Shown here: piece after piece, positions 63,227-64,000 of the stretch
Position numbering within the stretch: the stretch's first letter is position 1
Layout: every line of letters begins with the position of its first letter
NCBI RefSeq assembly: GCF_011806405.1
Contig: NZ_JAATOW010000003.1
Coordinates: 226,599-290,598 of the forward strand
Direction: 5' to 3'
Source: Pseudooceanicola sp. HF7
GTDB lineage: Bacteria > Pseudomonadota > Alphaproteobacteria > Rhodobacterales > Rhodobacteraceae
Length of the DNA stretch: 64,000 nt
Notes under the pieces: generated by a model
What the model was told of the DNA's origin: nothing
The model's input: the letters and a program-made list of their open reading frames with translations, nothing else
Databases searched by the model: none
Translations under genes and position numbers: made by a program

Positions 63227-63928
63227 TCAGGAGGTGGAAACGGCGTCCGCGTCGCCCTCTTTTCCAAGCGCATCCGCGATGGCCTGGGCAAGCTCTGACA
63301 CGGGGGCCGGCTTCTGCAGGACCGGCACGTCCAGCTGGCGCAGCTCTTCGGTGCTGATATTGGCGTGGCCCGTCATCAGGATCACCGGCAGATCGGGGAA
63401 GCGCGTGCAGAGCGCGCGCACCAGCTCCACCCCGGAGATCCCGCCGGGCATGACGATATCGCTCAGCACCAGGTCGAACGCCGCGCCGCCTTCCAGCAGG
63501 TCGATCGCCTCTGCCCCGGTTTCCACGTCTTCGACGGTATAGCCGATCTGGTGCAGAATGGCGGCCAGCGGTTCGCGCAGATCCACCTGGTCCTCTACCA
63601 GCAGGATCCGCTGACCCGCGCCATGGGGGACGGCCTCGTTCGAGTTCGGCTGATGCTGCCCTTCTGCCGTCACGCGGGGCAGGCGCAGGCGCACGGTGGT
63701 GCCCTGTCCGGGCTCCGAATAGATCGACATGTCGCCAGAGGCGCGATGCACGAAGCTGGCCACGATCGACAGCCCCAGGCCGGAGCCGCCGCCATCGTCC
63801 TTGGTGGTGAAGAAGGGATCCGTGGCATGGCGGCGCACGGTTTCGTTCATGCCCGGGCCGTTGTCGGAAACGGAAATCTCGAGCTTGTGGCGGTTGTCCA
63901 GGGGGAAGGCGGGGTGGGGGGCGCCGTC
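63227..63928 (-). pseudogene. Hybrid sensor kinase, 3' remnant (ATPase lobe end plus receiver domain)
   Basis: Reading on the minus strand, the frame holds the end of a histidine kinase ATPase lobe (KLEISVSDNGPGM, the N/G1 box; TKDDGGGSGLGLSIVASFV, G2) and a receiver domain (RILLVEDQVDLREPLAAILH, DLVLSDIVMPGGISGVELVR with the phospho-Asp, VILMTGHA, VPVLQKPAPVSEL). There is no H-box. Going upstream the frame meets a TAG at 63929-63931 within about 25 codons of the N-box, in G/C-rich repeat-like DNA. The kinase is therefore broken, frameshifted or misread here. Confidence 0.75.
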
Positions 63929-64000
63929 CTAGGGGCGGACGCCCCCGGGGGTCCTGGCCCCGGGCCCGGCGGCCTGCCTGGGATCCCCCGCGGTCAGGGG

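Noticed and set aside
62632..63291. Arg/Pro-rich open frames on both strands after the decarboxylase gene
   Set aside because: Composition of random high-GC frames, no ribosome-binding site and no conserved motif.

Overview
The window looks like a chromosomal segment of a Rhodobacteraceae (Roseobacter-group) alphaproteobacterium. The support is a high-GC coding pattern throughout, an aa3-type cytochrome c oxidase subunit IV of the short alphaproteobacterial kind, a two-lipoyl-domain SucB, a TIGR02302-type large membrane protein, genes of the ethylmalonyl-CoA pathway, and TCA-cycle genes grouped as mdh / sucC-sucD / sucA-sucB-lpdA plus sdhCDAB. There are no rRNA or tRNA genes, insertion sequences, prophages or CRISPR arrays that I can support. 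Most of the window is ordinary core chromosome.

Layout. 1-3.9 kb: tail of an RND efflux adaptor and its inner-membrane pump. 3.9-13.9 kb: short convergent and divergent housekeeping units (DsbD-like thiol protein, YqgE, Sua5/TsaC, acyl-CoA dehydrogenase plus MBL hydrolase, orphan oxidase subunit IV, AzlCD, MobA, lytic transglycosylase, IspE). 13.9-22.4 kb: TPR protein, ETF-ubiquinone oxidoreductase, SoxR with a textbook SoxR-type promoter facing a VOC-family gene, GreA, polyprenyl diphosphate synthase, methyltransferase and YdcH. 22.5-27.1 kb: EamA transporter, phaB, phaA, a degenerate EAL protein and Tag. 27.4-39.0 kb: TlpA, argH, a small LptM-like lipoprotein, DUF2834, lysA, a TIGR02302 gene broken by one in-frame amber codon, a zinc-ribbon protein, ftsEX, plsC, a PNPOx-like protein and a glycosyltransferase.

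39.2-51.7 kb is a minus-strand block for the 2-oxoglutarate dehydrogenase complex (sucA, sucB, lpdA), succinyl-CoA synthetase (sucCD) and malate dehydrogenase. Small extra genes are inserted in it, including an AT-richer orphan MNT-type nucleotidyltransferase right after sucB. 52.7-55.4 kb carries a malyl-CoA lyase/thioesterase family gene and mesaconyl-CoA hydratase (ethylmalonyl-CoA pathway), separated by nnrU-like and DUF1737 genes. 55.8-59.2 kb is sdhCDAB with a strong terminator. 59.2-64 kb holds a SHOCT protein, three small proteins, a type III PLP ornithine/lysine decarboxylase behind a structured leader resembling a speF-type RNA, a gene-poor GC-rich stretch with large inverted repeats, and a broken 3' end of a hybrid sensor kinase.

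Main non-gene signals: (1) the sucC and sdhC upstream regions each hold two copies of TGTGATCAC(A/G) exactly 21 bp apart and about 110 bp before the start codon, which suggests one unidentified regulator of both TCA operons; (2) a near-perfect SoxR operator in a 19-bp-spaced promoter; (3) a decarboxylase leader whose ribosome-binding site sits in two mutually exclusive helices; (4) an 11-bp tandem repeat followed by paired G/C hairpins at two distant loci.
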